Positions 1 to 9,082 are shown, counted from the first letter of the stretch. The stretch: DNA of 64,000 nt from Cupriavidus consociatus (GCF_017814975.1 NZ_JAGIQA010000030.1:37196-101195); one strand, 5' to 3'. A program made the numbers and translations. Notes: generated from the letters alone by a model not told the origin.

Positions 1-1082
1 GTCACCGCGTGCTCGGTCTCGCACTCCAGGTAGGCCGTGTCGAACGGCTGGGCGTACGGGCCGACAGCCTCGACCATCAGCTCGGTCAGCAGCTGCTGGA
101 TCTCGGTGCCCTTGATCTTGAGCATCGACGCCTCGGGACCGGGGCCCTTGCCGGCGGCTTCGCTCGACACCACGCGCAGCACGGTGATCTCCAGCGCCAT
201 CAGTTCGATTTCCAGCGCGGCCACCTTGGCACCGAACACCGGATCCTCCAGCAGCGGCTTGCCATTCTTCTGCTGCTGGCGCGCCACGCGCTTGAGGAAG
301 CCCAGCTCGCGCTTGGAGTTGCCCACGCGCGCAATGCCGGTACGCTCATGGCCGAGCAGGTACTTGGCGTAGGTCCAGCCCTTGTTCTCTTCGCCGACGC
401 GGTTCTCGACCGGCACCTTGACGTTGTCGAAGAAGACCTCGTTCACTTCATGCTCTTCGTCGAGCATGATGATCGGGCGCACGGTGATACCCGGAGTCTT
501 CATGTCGATCAGCAGGAACGAGATGCCTTCCTGCTTCTTGGCTTCCGGGTCAGTGCGGACCAGGCAGAAGATCATGTCGGCGTGCTGGCCGAGCGTGGTC
601 CAGGTCTTCTGGCCGTTGACGATGTAGTGCTTGCCGTCCGAGGTCAGCTCGGCGCGGGTCTTTACCGAAGCCAGGTCCGAACCCGAGCCCGGCTCGGAGT
701 AGCCCTGGCACCACCAGTCGGTGCAGTCGAGGATGCGCGGCAGGTAGTACGACTTCTGCTGCTCGTTGCCGTACTTCATGATCACGGGCGCCACCATGGC
801 CACGCCGAACGGCAGCACGCCGGGCGCGCCGACGCGGGCGTTCTCTTCGTCCCAGATGTGGCGCTGGGTGGCGTTCCAGCCGGTGCCGCCGAACTGGACG
901 GGCCAGTGCGGCGCCGACCAGCCTTTGCCAGCAAGGATCTTGTGCCAGCGCACCAGGTCATCGCGGTTCGGACGGCGGTGGTTGAGAATCTTGCTGCGGA
1001 TGTCCGCCGGCAAGTTGGCTTCGAGCCAGCTACGCACTTCCTCGCGGAAGGCGTTGTCGGACGCCGAGTAGTTGAGATCCAT
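1..1082 (-). CDS. Acyl-CoA dehydrogenase, C-terminus cut by window edge
   Basis: About 360 residues are readable from ATG at 1082, starting MDLNYSASDN, with no stop before position 1. Typical members have about 400 residues, so roughly the last 40 are missing. The protein shows the acyl-CoA dehydrogenase fold order: an alpha-helical N-terminal domain, the flavin/substrate loop QGYSEPGSGSDLAS (about residue 125), the WTTLGQHAD segment and the start of the C-terminal helical domain. It should oxidise an acyl-CoA thioester to the enoyl-CoA with FAD, passing electrons to ETF. The substrate cannot be read. It lies 97 bp downstream of a DUF1178 gene on the same strand and may share its promoter. 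Confidence 0.9.
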   Translation of the reverse strand, partial: MDLNYSASDNAFREEVRSWLEANLPADIRSKILNHRRPNRDDLVRWHKILAGKGWSAPHWPVQFGGTGWNATQRHIWDEENARVGAPGVLPFGVAMVAPVIMKYGNEQQKSYYLPRILDCTDWWCQGYSEPGSGSDLASVKTRAELTSDGKHYIVNGQKTWTTLGQHADMIFCLVRTDPEAKKQEGISFLLIDMKTPGITVRPIIMLDEEHEVNEVFFDNVKVPVENRVGEENKGWTYAKYLLGHERTGIARVGNSKRELGFLKRVARQQQKNGKPLLEDPVFGAKVAALEIELMALEITVLRVVSSEAAGKGPGPEASMLKIKGTEIQQLLTELMVEAVGPYAQPFDTAYLECETEHAV

Positions 1083-1179
1083 GCCCGTCTCCATGATGGT
1101 GCCGGCATCGTCTCAGGCTGCCGGCGGTTTGTTCTGCCTTGCGCGTCATGCGCCGACAGCAACGGGCACAGGACGCAAT

Positions 1180-1635
1180 TCAGTGAGCCGTCTGCTTCAG
1201 CGCATCCGGCACGATAAGCGGGAAAGTCTCGATGCCCTCCTCGGCCAGCGCCTGCACTTCCTCCGGCGAAGCCGAGCCGCGGATCCCGCGCTCCGGCGCT
1301 TCGTCGTAGTGCATGCGCCTTGCCTCCTCGGCAAAGCGGTCGCCAACGTCCTCGGTCTGTGCCAGCACCTGCTTCACTGCCTTCGTGTACAGCGCCTGCA
1401 GTGTCGCCGGTGCGGCGGCGGTTGCCGCTGGCTGCGCCGGCCTGGCTGAGGCCTTCGGCGCGTTCGCGCCTGACAGGTTCAGGCGCGGCGCGCTGGGCAG
1501 CCGGGTTACGGCGTGGTCGCCACAGACCGGGCATTGGACGAGGTCGCGCGCGATTTGCGACTGCGCTTCTTCCTCCGAGGCAAACCAGCCCTCGAAACGA
1601 TGGTCATGCGCGCAGCGCAGGTCGAGCACCTTCAT
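1180..1635 (-). CDS. DUF1178 family protein
   Basis: This 151-residue protein begins MKVLDLRCAHDHRFEGWFAS and carries a CPVCGD pair around residue 37. With the upstream Cys/His residues this suggests a small zinc ribbon at the N-terminus, typical of DUF1178. The centre is an Ala/Pro-rich linker and the C-terminal half is charged and helical, ending TFPLIVPDALKQTAH. Function is unknown. It starts at 1635 behind GGAAAGATC and about 18 nt after a predicted transcription start. It is the first gene after a palindromic operator and precedes an acyl-CoA dehydrogenase. Confidence 0.85.
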   Translation of the reverse strand: MKVLDLRCAHDHRFEGWFASEEEAQSQIARDLVQCPVCGDHAVTRLPSAPRLNLSGANAPKASARPAQPAATAAAPATLQALYTKAVKQVLAQTEDVGDRFAEEARRMHYDEAPERGIRGSASPEEVQALAEEGIETFPLIVPDALKQTAH

Positions 1636-1659
1636 GATCTTTCCAGCCCGTCAAAAGCT

Positions 1660-1688
1660 ATATTATCCGCGAATCGAAATTTTGTGAA
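1660..1688 (-). promoter_or_regulatory. Predicted sigma70 promoter of the DUF1178/acyl-CoA dehydrogenase unit
   Basis: On the minus strand TTCACA (1683-1688) is followed after exactly 17 nt by TAATAT (1660-1665). The start point would be near 1653, giving an 18-nt leader to the DUF1178 ATG. The -35 box overlaps one arm of the adjacent GAACG-type operator. Confidence 0.6.
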
Positions 1689-1721
1689 CGGTCGTGCTAA
1701 ATTTTTTCGAACGACCGTTCG
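1686..1721. promoter_or_regulatory. Palindromic operator, TetR-type
   Basis: GAACGGTCGT (1686-1695) and ACGACCGTTC (1711-1720) form a perfect 10-bp inverted repeat. The right arm is itself within a compact palindrome, CGAACG-AC-CGTTCG (1708-1721), and a further GAACG half-site follows at 1724. It overlaps and lies upstream of the -35 box. GAACG-NN-CGTTC palindromes are typical of TetR-family repressors, including those that control acyl-CoA metabolism. The regulator is not in this window. Confidence 0.6.
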
Positions 1722-1805
1722 TAGAACGAACATGCAGTTTTCGGCACCTGCATTGCCCGCCCCACAACCAGCTTAACGCAGTGCGCGCCCCGCTGCCGGC
1801 GAGAC

Positions 1806-2441
1806 TCAGCGCGGCAGCGCCTGCTCGCCCGGCTGCCACGCGCCGGAAATGACTTTCTCCAGCCAGAAAGCGCCGATGATGGTCTTCACATCGCTGATGC
1901 GGCCGCTGCGCACCCAGTCGATCACCTGCCCCACCGGCGTGATGAACGTCTCCAGGAACTCGCCGTCGTCCAGCTGCGCCTCGCCGTGCGTCAGGTCGCG
2001 CGCCAGGAAAATATCGATGAATTCGGTCGAGTAAGAGATGACCGGGTGGATGCGCGTCAGGTAGTCCCAGCGCCGGGCCGTATAGCCGGTCTCTTCCTGC
2101 AGCTCGCGCTCGCCGCAGCGTTGCGCGCCCTCTTGCGGGTCGAGCTTGCCGGCCGGGAATTCCAGCATGACTTCGCCGACCGGATAGCGGAACTGCCTTT
2201 CCATCAATACGGTGCCGTCGTCGAACAACGGGATCATCATCACCGCGCCCGGATGTACGATGTATTCGCGCCCGGTCTGCTTGCCATCGGGCAGGCGGAC
2301 GATGTCTTGCTTCAGCGTGAGGAACTTGCCGCGATGGACCGTGGCCGAGGCGACGCAGACTTCCTTCAGTGCGTCGTCGTTCGCGGTGTGGCCGGCGGGA
2401 TCGGCGAGAGAGTGGGTGCCGCGTTGGATCTTGTCGGTCAT
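1806..2441 (-). CDS. nudF: NUDIX hydrolase, ADP-ribose pyrophosphatase type
   Basis: The 211-residue protein contains the full Nudix box, G-x5-E-x7-REL-x-EE-x-GY, at about residues 98-120. The layout, with an N-terminal beta-sheet region (VHRGKFLTLKQDIVRLPDGK), the VLMERQFRYPVGE motif before the box and PVISYSTEFIDIFLARDL after it, is that of ADP-ribose diphosphatases. These cleave ADP-ribose to AMP and ribose 5-phosphate. It lies downstream of nuo/DUF2818 with 43 bp between, so it may be read from the complex I transcript. The gene symbol is assigned by family only. Confidence 0.85.
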   Translation of the reverse strand: MTDKIQRGTHSLADPAGHTANDDALKEVCVASATVHRGKFLTLKQDIVRLPDGKQTGREYIVHPGAVMMIPLFDDGTVLMERQFRYPVGEVMLEFPAGKLDPQEGAQRCGERELQEETGYTARRWDYLTRIHPVISYSTEFIDIFLARDLTHGEAQLDDGEFLETFITPVGQVIDWVRSGRISDVKTIIGAFWLEKVISGAWQPGEQALPR

Positions 2442-2484
2442 GGACGCTCCGGATCAGGCAGGCCCGGCGCCGACAAGACCGGCT

Positions 2485-2793
2485 TCAGGCCGTGCGGTGT
2501 TTGACGAGGTATTGCCAGGTGAAGCCCGGGAAGGCGAACACCAGCATCATGCAGGCGGTGATGGCGTAGAACTGCCAGCCCTGCGGGAAGGCATTGCCGA
2601 GGCTGGCCTCGACCGCGAAACCGGCGGCACCGGCCACCGTGTACCAGACGATCAGCTCCAGCAGGCGCAGCCACAGCGGCTTGCGCGCCCACCGGAGCGG
2701 AATCGCCATGAACAGGCGCTGGTTCACAAACGGCAGGTTCGCACTGACGAGTGCCAGCAGGATGACAAACCAGCCGCTTGCGGATGCGCTCAT
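2485..2793 (-). CDS. DUF2818 family membrane protein
   Basis: This 102-residue protein has three hydrophobic segments (about residues 5-25, 40-65 and 75-95) and the conserved opening VSANLPFVNQRLF. DUF2818 proteins are found directly behind nuoN in Burkholderiales, as here (13 bp gap). This suggests a role linked to assembly or function of complex I, but none is established. It ends with a short basic tail, KHRTA. Confidence 0.85.
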   Translation of the reverse strand: MSASASGWFVILLALVSANLPFVNQRLFMAIPLRWARKPLWLRLLELIVWYTVAGAAGFAVEASLGNAFPQGWQFYAITACMMLVFAFPGFTWQYLVKHRTA

Positions 2794-2806
2794 GGAAGTT
2801 GGCGGA

Positions 2807-4282
2807 TCAGGAGCCCAGGGTCGAGCGGATGGCCTGGTAGCACAGGTTCATCAGCGCTGCCGGGAAAAAGCCCAGCACGATCACGGCGGCGCCGTTCAGC
2901 GTCAGCATCGAGCGCAGGCCGGCGGTCGCTTCCAGCTGCTCTTCGCCAGCCGGCTCATCGAAGTACATCAGCTTGACGATGCGCAGGTAGTAGAAGGCGC
3001 CGATCAGCGAGAACATCACCGCGACCACGGCCAGCCAGCTCATGCCGGCCTTGACCACCGCATCCAGCACCGCCAGCTTGGCGTAGAAGCCCACGGTCGG
3101 CGGGATGCCGGCCAGCGAGAACATCATCACCAGCATCAGGAAGGCGAACCAAGGATTGCGGCGCGACATGCCCTTCAGGTCTTCCAGCGTCTCCGCCTCG
3201 AAGCCCTTGTTGGTGCGCAGCAGGATGATGCCGAAGGTGCCCAGCGTGGTCAGCAGGTAGGTCACCGAGTAGAACATCGACGCGCTGTACGCATCGGCGG
3301 CGCCATCAGCCTTGTTGGCTACCACGCCGGACAGCATGCCCAGCAGCACGAAGCCCATGTGCGAGATGGTCGAATACGCCAGCATCCGCTTCAGGTTGGA
3401 CTGGACGATGGCGGTCAGGTTGCCGATCGCCAGCGACACGATCGACAGCACCACCAGCATCATCTGCCAGTCATTGGCCAGCGGCAGCAGGCCTTCCACC
3501 AGCACGCGGATGATCAGCGCGAACGCGGCAACCTTCGGGCCGCCCGCGATCAGCAGCGTCACGGCGGTCGGCGAACCCTGGTAGATGTCCGGAATCCACA
3601 TGTGGAACGGCGCGGCACCCAGCTTGAACGACAGGCCGGCGACGATGAACACCACGCCGAACGCCAGCATCGTGGTGTTGACGCGGCCCGACTCGACCAC
3701 GCGGAACACCTCGCCCAGGTTCAGCGAACCGGTGGCGCCGTACATCATCGAGATGCCGTACAGCAGGAAGCCCGAAGCCAGCGCGCCCAGCACGAAGTAC
3801 TTCATCGCCGATTCAGACGTCACGCGCGACTCGCGGCGCAGCGCCACCAGCGCATAGGACGACAGCGACAGCAGTTCCAGGCCCAGGTACAGGGTCAGGA
3901 AGTTGTTGCCGGTGATCATCACGATCTGGCCGCCCAGCGTGAACAGCGCCAGCATGTAGAACTCGCCGGCGAACATGTCGCGATCGGCCAGGTAGCTGCG
4001 CGTATAGACCAGCGTGATGAACAGGCCGGCCGCGCAGAACGCGGACAGCACGTTGGCCATCGGGTCGATCACCACCAGGTTGGAGAACGCATAGTGCGTT
4101 TCGCCGGCAGCGGCATTCATGCCGAACCAGACGGTCAGCACCGCCGTGGTCAGCAGCGACAGCGGATAGGCCACGCTCTGCTTGCCCTTGCCCCGGGCCA
4201 GGTCGATCCAGTTGATCGCGGCGATGGCGATCGCCAGGAAGATAATCGGCGCCACGGGGGCGAGTGTCGAGGACGGTTGCAT
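2807..4282 (-). CDS. nuoN: NADH-quinone oxidoreductase subunit N
   Basis: This 491-residue polytopic inner-membrane protein of the Mrp antiporter-like family is a proton-pumping subunit of the complex I membrane arm. About 14 hydrophobic segments are visible, including the central broken-helix region with ELLSLSSYALVALRRES and a Lys in SFKLGAAPFHMWIPD, where transmembrane proton channels lie. It is last of the 14 nuo genes. The gap to nuoM is 18 bp. Confidence 0.97.
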   Translation of the reverse strand: MQPSSTLAPVAPIIFLAIAIAAINWIDLARGKGKQSVAYPLSLLTTAVLTVWFGMNAAAGETHYAFSNLVVIDPMANVLSAFCAAGLFITLVYTRSYLADRDMFAGEFYMLALFTLGGQIVMITGNNFLTLYLGLELLSLSSYALVALRRESRVTSESAMKYFVLGALASGFLLYGISMMYGATGSLNLGEVFRVVESGRVNTTMLAFGVVFIVAGLSFKLGAAPFHMWIPDIYQGSPTAVTLLIAGGPKVAAFALIIRVLVEGLLPLANDWQMMLVVLSIVSLAIGNLTAIVQSNLKRMLAYSTISHMGFVLLGMLSGVVANKADGAADAYSASMFYSVTYLLTTLGTFGIILLRTNKGFEAETLEDLKGMSRRNPWFAFLMLVMMFSLAGIPPTVGFYAKLAVLDAVVKAGMSWLAVVAVMFSLIGAFYYLRIVKLMYFDEPAGEEQLEATAGLRSMLTLNGAAVIVLGFFPAALMNLCYQAIRSTLGS

Positions 4283-4300
4283 GTTGATATCTCTCCCCGA

Positions 4301-5767
4301 TTACAGCTTCGACTGCGCCGCGTGCTGCAGCAGGTTGACCACGGACGGGTGCATCACGTCGGTAAAGGGCTTCGGGTGCAGGCCCATGTACAGCGTCATG
4401 ATGGCCAGCAGGCCGAGCATGACGAACTCACGCTTGTTCAGGTCGACCAGCTCGTGCACGTGCTGGTGCACGACGTCGCCGAAGATCACGCGCTTGACCA
4501 TCCACAGCGAGTAGGCGGCGCCGAAGATCAGGGCGGTGGCGGCCAGCAGGCCGATCCAGAAGTCGAACTTGACCGCGCCCAGGATCACCATGAATTCGCC
4601 AACGAATCCCGAGGTGGCAGGCAGGCCGCAGTTGGCCATCGCGAAGAACACCACCAGTGCCGCGAACTTCGGCATGGTGTTCACCACGCCACCGTAGTCG
4701 GCAATCTGGCGCGAGTGCACGCGGTCATACAGCACGCCGATACACAGGAACATGGCGCCCGAGATAAAGCCGTGCGAGATCATCTGCACAATGCCGCCCT
4801 CGATGCCGATGTCGCTGAAGATGAAGAAGCCCAGCGTGACGAAGCCCATGTGGGCGATCGACGAGTATGCCACCAGCTTCTTCATGTCGGCCTGCACCAG
4901 CGCGACCAGGCCGATGTAGATGACGGCGATCAGCGAGATCGTGATGATGAACGGAGCCAGGTAGTGGCTCGCGTCGGGCGCGATCGGCAGCGAGAACCGC
5001 AGGAAACCGTAGGCGCCCAGCTTCAGCATGATGGCGGCCAGCACCACCGAACCGCCGGTCGGCGCTTCCACGTGGGCATCGGGCAGCCAGGTGTGCACCG
5101 GCCACATCGGCACCTTGACCGAGAAGGCGGCGAAGAAGGCAATGAACAGCGCAATCTGCTCGTTCATCGACAGCTTGGCCTGGTGCCATTCCAGGATCTG
5201 GAAGGTGCCGGTCTTGTTGTACAGGTACAGCAGCGCAACCAGCGTCAGCAGCGAGCCCAGCAGCGTATAGAGGAAGAACTTGAAGGCCGCGTAGACGCGG
5301 TTCGCGCCGCCCCAGACGCCGATGATGATGTACATCGGGATCAGCGTGGCCTCGAAGAACACGTAGAACAGCATGCCGTCGAGCGCGCAGAACACGCCGA
5401 CCATCAGGCCGGACAGGATCAGGAACGAGGCCATGTACTCGGCCACGCGCTCGGTGATCACTTCCCAGGCCGAGATCACTACGATCACCGTGATGAAGGC
5501 GGTCAGCACTACGAACCACATCGAGATGCCGTCGACGCCCAGCAGGTACTGGATGTTGAAGCGCTGGATCCAGTCCGCCTTCTCGACGAACTGCATCGCC
5601 GCGGTGGCGCGGTCAAAGTGGAACACCAGCGGCAACGTGACGACGAAGCTGACGATCGAGCCGAACAGCGACATCCACCGCACAAAGCCCGGGCTGCGGT
5701 CCGAGCCGAAGGCCAGGATCAGCAGGCCGAAAAAGACAGGCAGCCAGATTGAGAAAGACAGAACCAT
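4301..5767 (-). CDS. nuoM: NADH-quinone oxidoreductase subunit M
   Basis: 488 residues, antiporter-like membrane subunit of complex I. Diagnostic stretches are LLGVDGISMWFVVLTAFITV, the EATLIPMYIIIGVWGG motif with its conserved Glu near residue 140, KVPMWPVHTWLPDAHVEAPT with the conserved Lys, and AYSSIAHMGFVTLG. It works with NuoL and NuoN in proton translocation. It sits 27 bp behind nuoL in the same transcript. Confidence 0.97.
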   Translation of the reverse strand: MVLSFSIWLPVFFGLLILAFGSDRSPGFVRWMSLFGSIVSFVVTLPLVFHFDRATAAMQFVEKADWIQRFNIQYLLGVDGISMWFVVLTAFITVIVVISAWEVITERVAEYMASFLILSGLMVGVFCALDGMLFYVFFEATLIPMYIIIGVWGGANRVYAAFKFFLYTLLGSLLTLVALLYLYNKTGTFQILEWHQAKLSMNEQIALFIAFFAAFSVKVPMWPVHTWLPDAHVEAPTGGSVVLAAIMLKLGAYGFLRFSLPIAPDASHYLAPFIITISLIAVIYIGLVALVQADMKKLVAYSSIAHMGFVTLGFFIFSDIGIEGGIVQMISHGFISGAMFLCIGVLYDRVHSRQIADYGGVVNTMPKFAALVVFFAMANCGLPATSGFVGEFMVILGAVKFDFWIGLLAATALIFGAAYSLWMVKRVIFGDVVHQHVHELVDLNKREFVMLGLLAIMTLYMGLHPKPFTDVMHPSVVNLLQHAAQSKL

Positions 5768-5794
5768 TTCTATGTTTTCCTTACTTGGTGCCTA

Positions 5795-7882
5795 TCACTT
5801 GGTGCCGATCACACCGGTGACCGTCAGCGTCAGCAGCACCAGCATGCCGACGATCATCGCAAATGCGTAGTGGTAGATATAGCCCGACTGCAGGTAGCGG
5901 CTGGCCGAAGCAAACGAAGCCACCACGCGCGCCGCGCCGTTGACGAACAGGCCGTCGATCAGGCTCTGGTCGCCGCCCTTCCACAGGCCGGTACCGAGCA
6001 GGCGTGCGCCACGGGCGAACACGGCCTGGTTGATGGCGTCCATGTAGTACTTGTTGTCCAGCAGCTTGTACAGGCCCGAGAAGCGGTTCGCGATAGCCTC
6101 GGGGATATCCGGGCGCTTCATGTAGAAGAACCACGACAGCACGACACCCGCAACGGCCAGCCACAGCACGGGCGTGGTCAGGGAGTGAATCGCCATCGGC
6201 ACCCAGCCGTGGAAGGCTTCCTTCAGCTCGGCCATGGCGTGGTGGTTCTCGCCGACGAAGATCACGTCCTTGAAGGCGATGCCCATCTTGAAGAAGTTGC
6301 CGAACAGCATCGGCTCGATCGCGATGGCGCCGATGATCACCGAGGGGATCGCCAGCAGCACCAGCGGCAGCGTCACCACCCACGGCGACTCGTGCGGCTT
6401 CTCGCCGGCGGCCAGGCCATGGTGATGGTCGTGCGAGACTTCCTCGTCCTCGTGGTCGCCCTCATGGTGCTGGTGCGCATGGTTCTGGCCCCAGCGCTCC
6501 TTGCCGTGGAAGACCAGGAAGTACATGCGGAACGAGTAGAACGCGGTCACGAACACACCGGCCAGCACGGCGAAGTAGGCAAAGCCGGAACCGGCGATGT
6601 GCGACTCGGCCACGGCCTCGATGATCGAGTCCTTGGAATAGAAGCCCGCGAAGAACGGCGTGCCGATCAGCGCCAGCGAACCCACCAGCGACGTGATCCA
6701 GGTGATCGGCATGTACTTGCGCAGGCCGCCCATGTTGCGGATGTCCTGGTCGTGGTGCATGCCGATGATGACCGAGCCCGCGCCCAGGAACAGCAGCGCC
6801 TTGAAGAAGGCGTGCGTCATCAGGTGGAACACGGCCACCGAGTAGGCCGATGCGCCCAGCGCCACGGTCATGTAGCCCAGCTGCGACAGCGTCGAGTACG
6901 CGACCACGCGCTTGATGTCGTTCTGGATGATGCCCAGGAAGCCCATGAACAGCGCGGTGATGGCGCCGATCACCAGCACGAACGACAGCGCGGCATCCGA
7001 CAGCTCGAACAGCGGCGACATGCGCGCGACCATGAAGATGCCGGCGGTCACCATCGTTGCCGCGTGGATCAGTGCGGAAATCGGGGTCGGGCCTTCCATC
7101 GAGTCAGGCAGCCAGACGTGCAGCGGGAACTGCGCCGACTTGCCCATCGCGCCGATGAACAGGCAGATGCACGCGACAGTGATCATCATCCAGTCTGTGC
7201 CCGGGAAAACCACGGTAGCCAGCTGGTCGCGCGCAGCGAATACTTCGGTGTAGTTCATGCTGCCGCTGTAGGCCAGCAGCAGGCCGATGCCCAGGATAAA
7301 GCCGAAGTCACCGACGCGGTTGACCAGGAACGCCTTCAGGTTGGCGAAGATCGCGGTCGGGCGCGTGTACCAGAAGCCGATCAGCAGGTACGACACCAGG
7401 CCCACCGCTTCCCAGCCGAAGAACAGCTGCAGGAAGTTGTTGCTCATCACCAGCATCAGCATCGAGAAGGTGAAAAGCGAGATGTAGGCAAAGAAGCGGT
7501 TGTAGCCGGGATCCCCGTCCATGTAGCCGACGGTGTAGATATGCACCATCAGCGAGACGAAGGTCACCACGACCATCATCATCGCCGTCAGCGAGTCGAC
7601 CAGGAAGCCGACCTCCATCTTCAGGCTGCCAATGGCCATCCACTCGTACACGGTGCCGTTGTAGCCGGCGCCGTTCATCACGTCGAGCAGCACCATCACC
7701 GACAGCACGCAGGCAATGGCCACGCCCAGGATGGTCGAGGTGTGGGCCACGGTCCGGCCGCCGCGCGACTCCGAGGAAAACAGGCCAAAGAACTTGGTAC
7801 CGAACAGGCCGGCGATCGCGGAGCCGACTAGCGGCGCCAGCGGAATCGCGAGCAGCAGGTTGGGGTTGAGCGTGGTTGCCAT
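5795..7882 (-). CDS. nuoL: NADH-quinone oxidoreductase subunit L
   Basis: 695 residues, the largest membrane-arm subunit. It carries the antiporter core (FFGWEAVGLVSYLLIGFWYTRP, KSAQFPLHVWLPDSMEGPTP, AYSTLSQLGYM) and the long C-terminal lateral helix plus last transmembrane segment. An insert near residues 463-487 is strikingly rich in His, Asp and Glu (for example HQHHEGDHEDEEVSHDHHHG), in the hydrophilic loop after the MYFLVFHGKERW motif. Family members have a charged loop here, but this one looks like a potential metal-binding segment. Confidence 0.97.
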   Translation of the reverse strand: MATTLNPNLLLAIPLAPLVGSAIAGLFGTKFFGLFSSESRGGRTVAHTSTILGVAIACVLSVMVLLDVMNGAGYNGTVYEWMAIGSLKMEVGFLVDSLTAMMMVVVTFVSLMVHIYTVGYMDGDPGYNRFFAYISLFTFSMLMLVMSNNFLQLFFGWEAVGLVSYLLIGFWYTRPTAIFANLKAFLVNRVGDFGFILGIGLLLAYSGSMNYTEVFAARDQLATVVFPGTDWMMITVACICLFIGAMGKSAQFPLHVWLPDSMEGPTPISALIHAATMVTAGIFMVARMSPLFELSDAALSFVLVIGAITALFMGFLGIIQNDIKRVVAYSTLSQLGYMTVALGASAYSVAVFHLMTHAFFKALLFLGAGSVIIGMHHDQDIRNMGGLRKYMPITWITSLVGSLALIGTPFFAGFYSKDSIIEAVAESHIAGSGFAYFAVLAGVFVTAFYSFRMYFLVFHGKERWGQNHAHQHHEGDHEDEEVSHDHHHGLAAGEKPHESPWVVTLPLVLLAIPSVIIGAIAIEPMLFGNFFKMGIAFKDVIFVGENHHAMAELKEAFHGWVPMAIHSLTTPVLWLAVAGVVLSWFFYMKRPDIPEAIANRFSGLYKLLDNKYYMDAINQAVFARGARLLGTGLWKGGDQSLIDGLFVNGAARVVASFASASRYLQSGYIYHYAFAMIVGMLVLLTLTVTGVIGTK

Positions 7883-7940
7883 AGGACGCTTATTGGTGTG
7901 CGGTCGGTGAGTCTGGGTTATCTGCGTAGTGCGGCACGGA

Positions 7941-8246
7941 TCAGTACTTCAGGGTGTCCATGTCGTCCACGTTGATCGTATCCAGGTTGCGGAACAGCAC
8001 GACCAGGATTGCCAGACCGATTGCCGACTCGGCGGCGGCCACCGTAAGGATGAAGAAAACGAAAACCTGACCAGCCAGGTCGCCCAAGTAATGCGAGAAG
8101 GCGACGAAGTTGATGTTCACCGCAAGCAGCATCAGTTCGATCGCCATCAGCAGCACGATCACGTTCTTGCGGTTCAGGAAGATGCCGACGATGCTGATCG
8201 CAAACAGGATCGCACCGAGCACGAGGAAGTGGGCGAGAGAGAGCAC
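7941..8246 (-). CDS. nuoK: NADH-quinone oxidoreductase subunit K
   Basis: 101 residues with three transmembrane helices. The conserved membrane Glu of helix 2 lies in LLMAIELMLLAVNINFVAF and the second in TVAAAESAIGLAILV, both required for proton transfer in known complex I. The length matches the family (about 100). It lies between nuoJ (16 bp) and nuoL (58 bp). Confidence 0.97.
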   Translation of the reverse strand: MLSLAHFLVLGAILFAISIVGIFLNRKNVIVLLMAIELMLLAVNINFVAFSHYLGDLAGQVFVFFILTVAAAESAIGLAILVVLFRNLDTINVDDMDTLKY

Positions 8247-8262
8247 AGCGTTTCTCCGGGCT

Positions 8263-8907
8263 TTAGTTCTTATTGGCGGCAGCCGCGGCTTCCGTCTGCG
8301 GGTTCTGGACTTCGGCCTGCATCGGCACCAGGCGCACGCGCTCGTCGCGGCGGGTGCGCAGCTGCGCCGACACGTCCTGGGCCTTGGTGTCCTTGCGGCG
8401 GCGCAGGGTCAGCGCCACGGCGGCGATGATGGCCACCAGCAGGATGATGCCGGCCACTTCGAAGGCGTAGATGTAGTCGGTGTAGATCAGCTTGCCGAGC
8501 GCGCCGGTATTCGTGTAGCCCGGCTCGTGCGACCCACTGGCGGCGACCGGCGTGGTGGTGCCGATGAAGTTGCGCACCAGCACGATCGCCATCTCGGCAA
8601 TGATCAGCGCACCCACCACCGAGGCCATCGGCACGTAGGTCCAGAAGTCGCGGCGCAGGTGCTCGATATCGATATCGATCATCATCACCACGAACAGGAA
8701 CAGCACCATCACCGCGCCGACATAGACCAGCACCAGCAGGATGGCGAGGAATTCCGCCTTGAGCAGCATCCAGATCGCGGCTGCCGTGAAGAACGACAGC
8801 ACGAGGAACAGTGCGGAATGCACCGGGTTCTTCGCAGTGATGACTTTCAGTGCGGAGAGCACCAGCACCAGCGCAAAGACATAGAAGATGGTGGTCGTGA
8901 GTTCCAT
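8263..8907 (-). CDS. nuoJ: NADH-quinone oxidoreductase subunit J
   Basis: 214 residues with five predicted membrane helices in the first 170 residues, including LVLVYVGAVMVLFLFVVMMI (the helix with the pi-bulge in known structures). A hydrophilic Ala-rich tail follows. It is separated from nuoI by an unusual 175-bp non-coding gap, whereas most nuo neighbours nearly touch. Confidence 0.96.
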   Translation of the reverse strand: MELTTTIFYVFALVLVLSALKVITAKNPVHSALFLVLSFFTAAAIWMLLKAEFLAILLVLVYVGAVMVLFLFVVMMIDIDIEHLRRDFWTYVPMASVVGALIIAEMAIVLVRNFIGTTTPVAASGSHEPGYTNTGALGKLIYTDYIYAFEVAGIILLVAIIAAVALTLRRRKDTKAQDVSAQLRTRRDERVRLVPMQAEVQNPQTEAAAAANKN

Positions 8908-9082
8908 GGTTCCTATCGGATCCTCTCAGGGCCGTCCGGCACAAGCCTTCCCCTTCGGGTGGCCCGCTCCTGCGGCATCCTTGCTTTGGCCCCTCATGTT
9001 GAAGGGACCGTATTCAAATTCGGTGGCAGAAGCAGCCAGGTCTGATACTGGTGGCCGCCCTGCCGTTTGGCGCATGCGCCGG

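Noticed and set aside
782..1534. A 250-residue minus-strand frame covering the dehydrogenase 5' part and DUF1178
   Set aside because: It is a shifted frame of two clear genes; its product shows no family features.
2594..5752. A 1,052-residue open frame antisense to nuoN/nuoM, and similar giant frames at 9580-13089 and 50878-54234
   Set aside because: They are rich in Arg/Gln/His/Ala, have no domain signatures and lie opposite well-conserved genes. In high-GC DNA the antisense frame often lacks stops.
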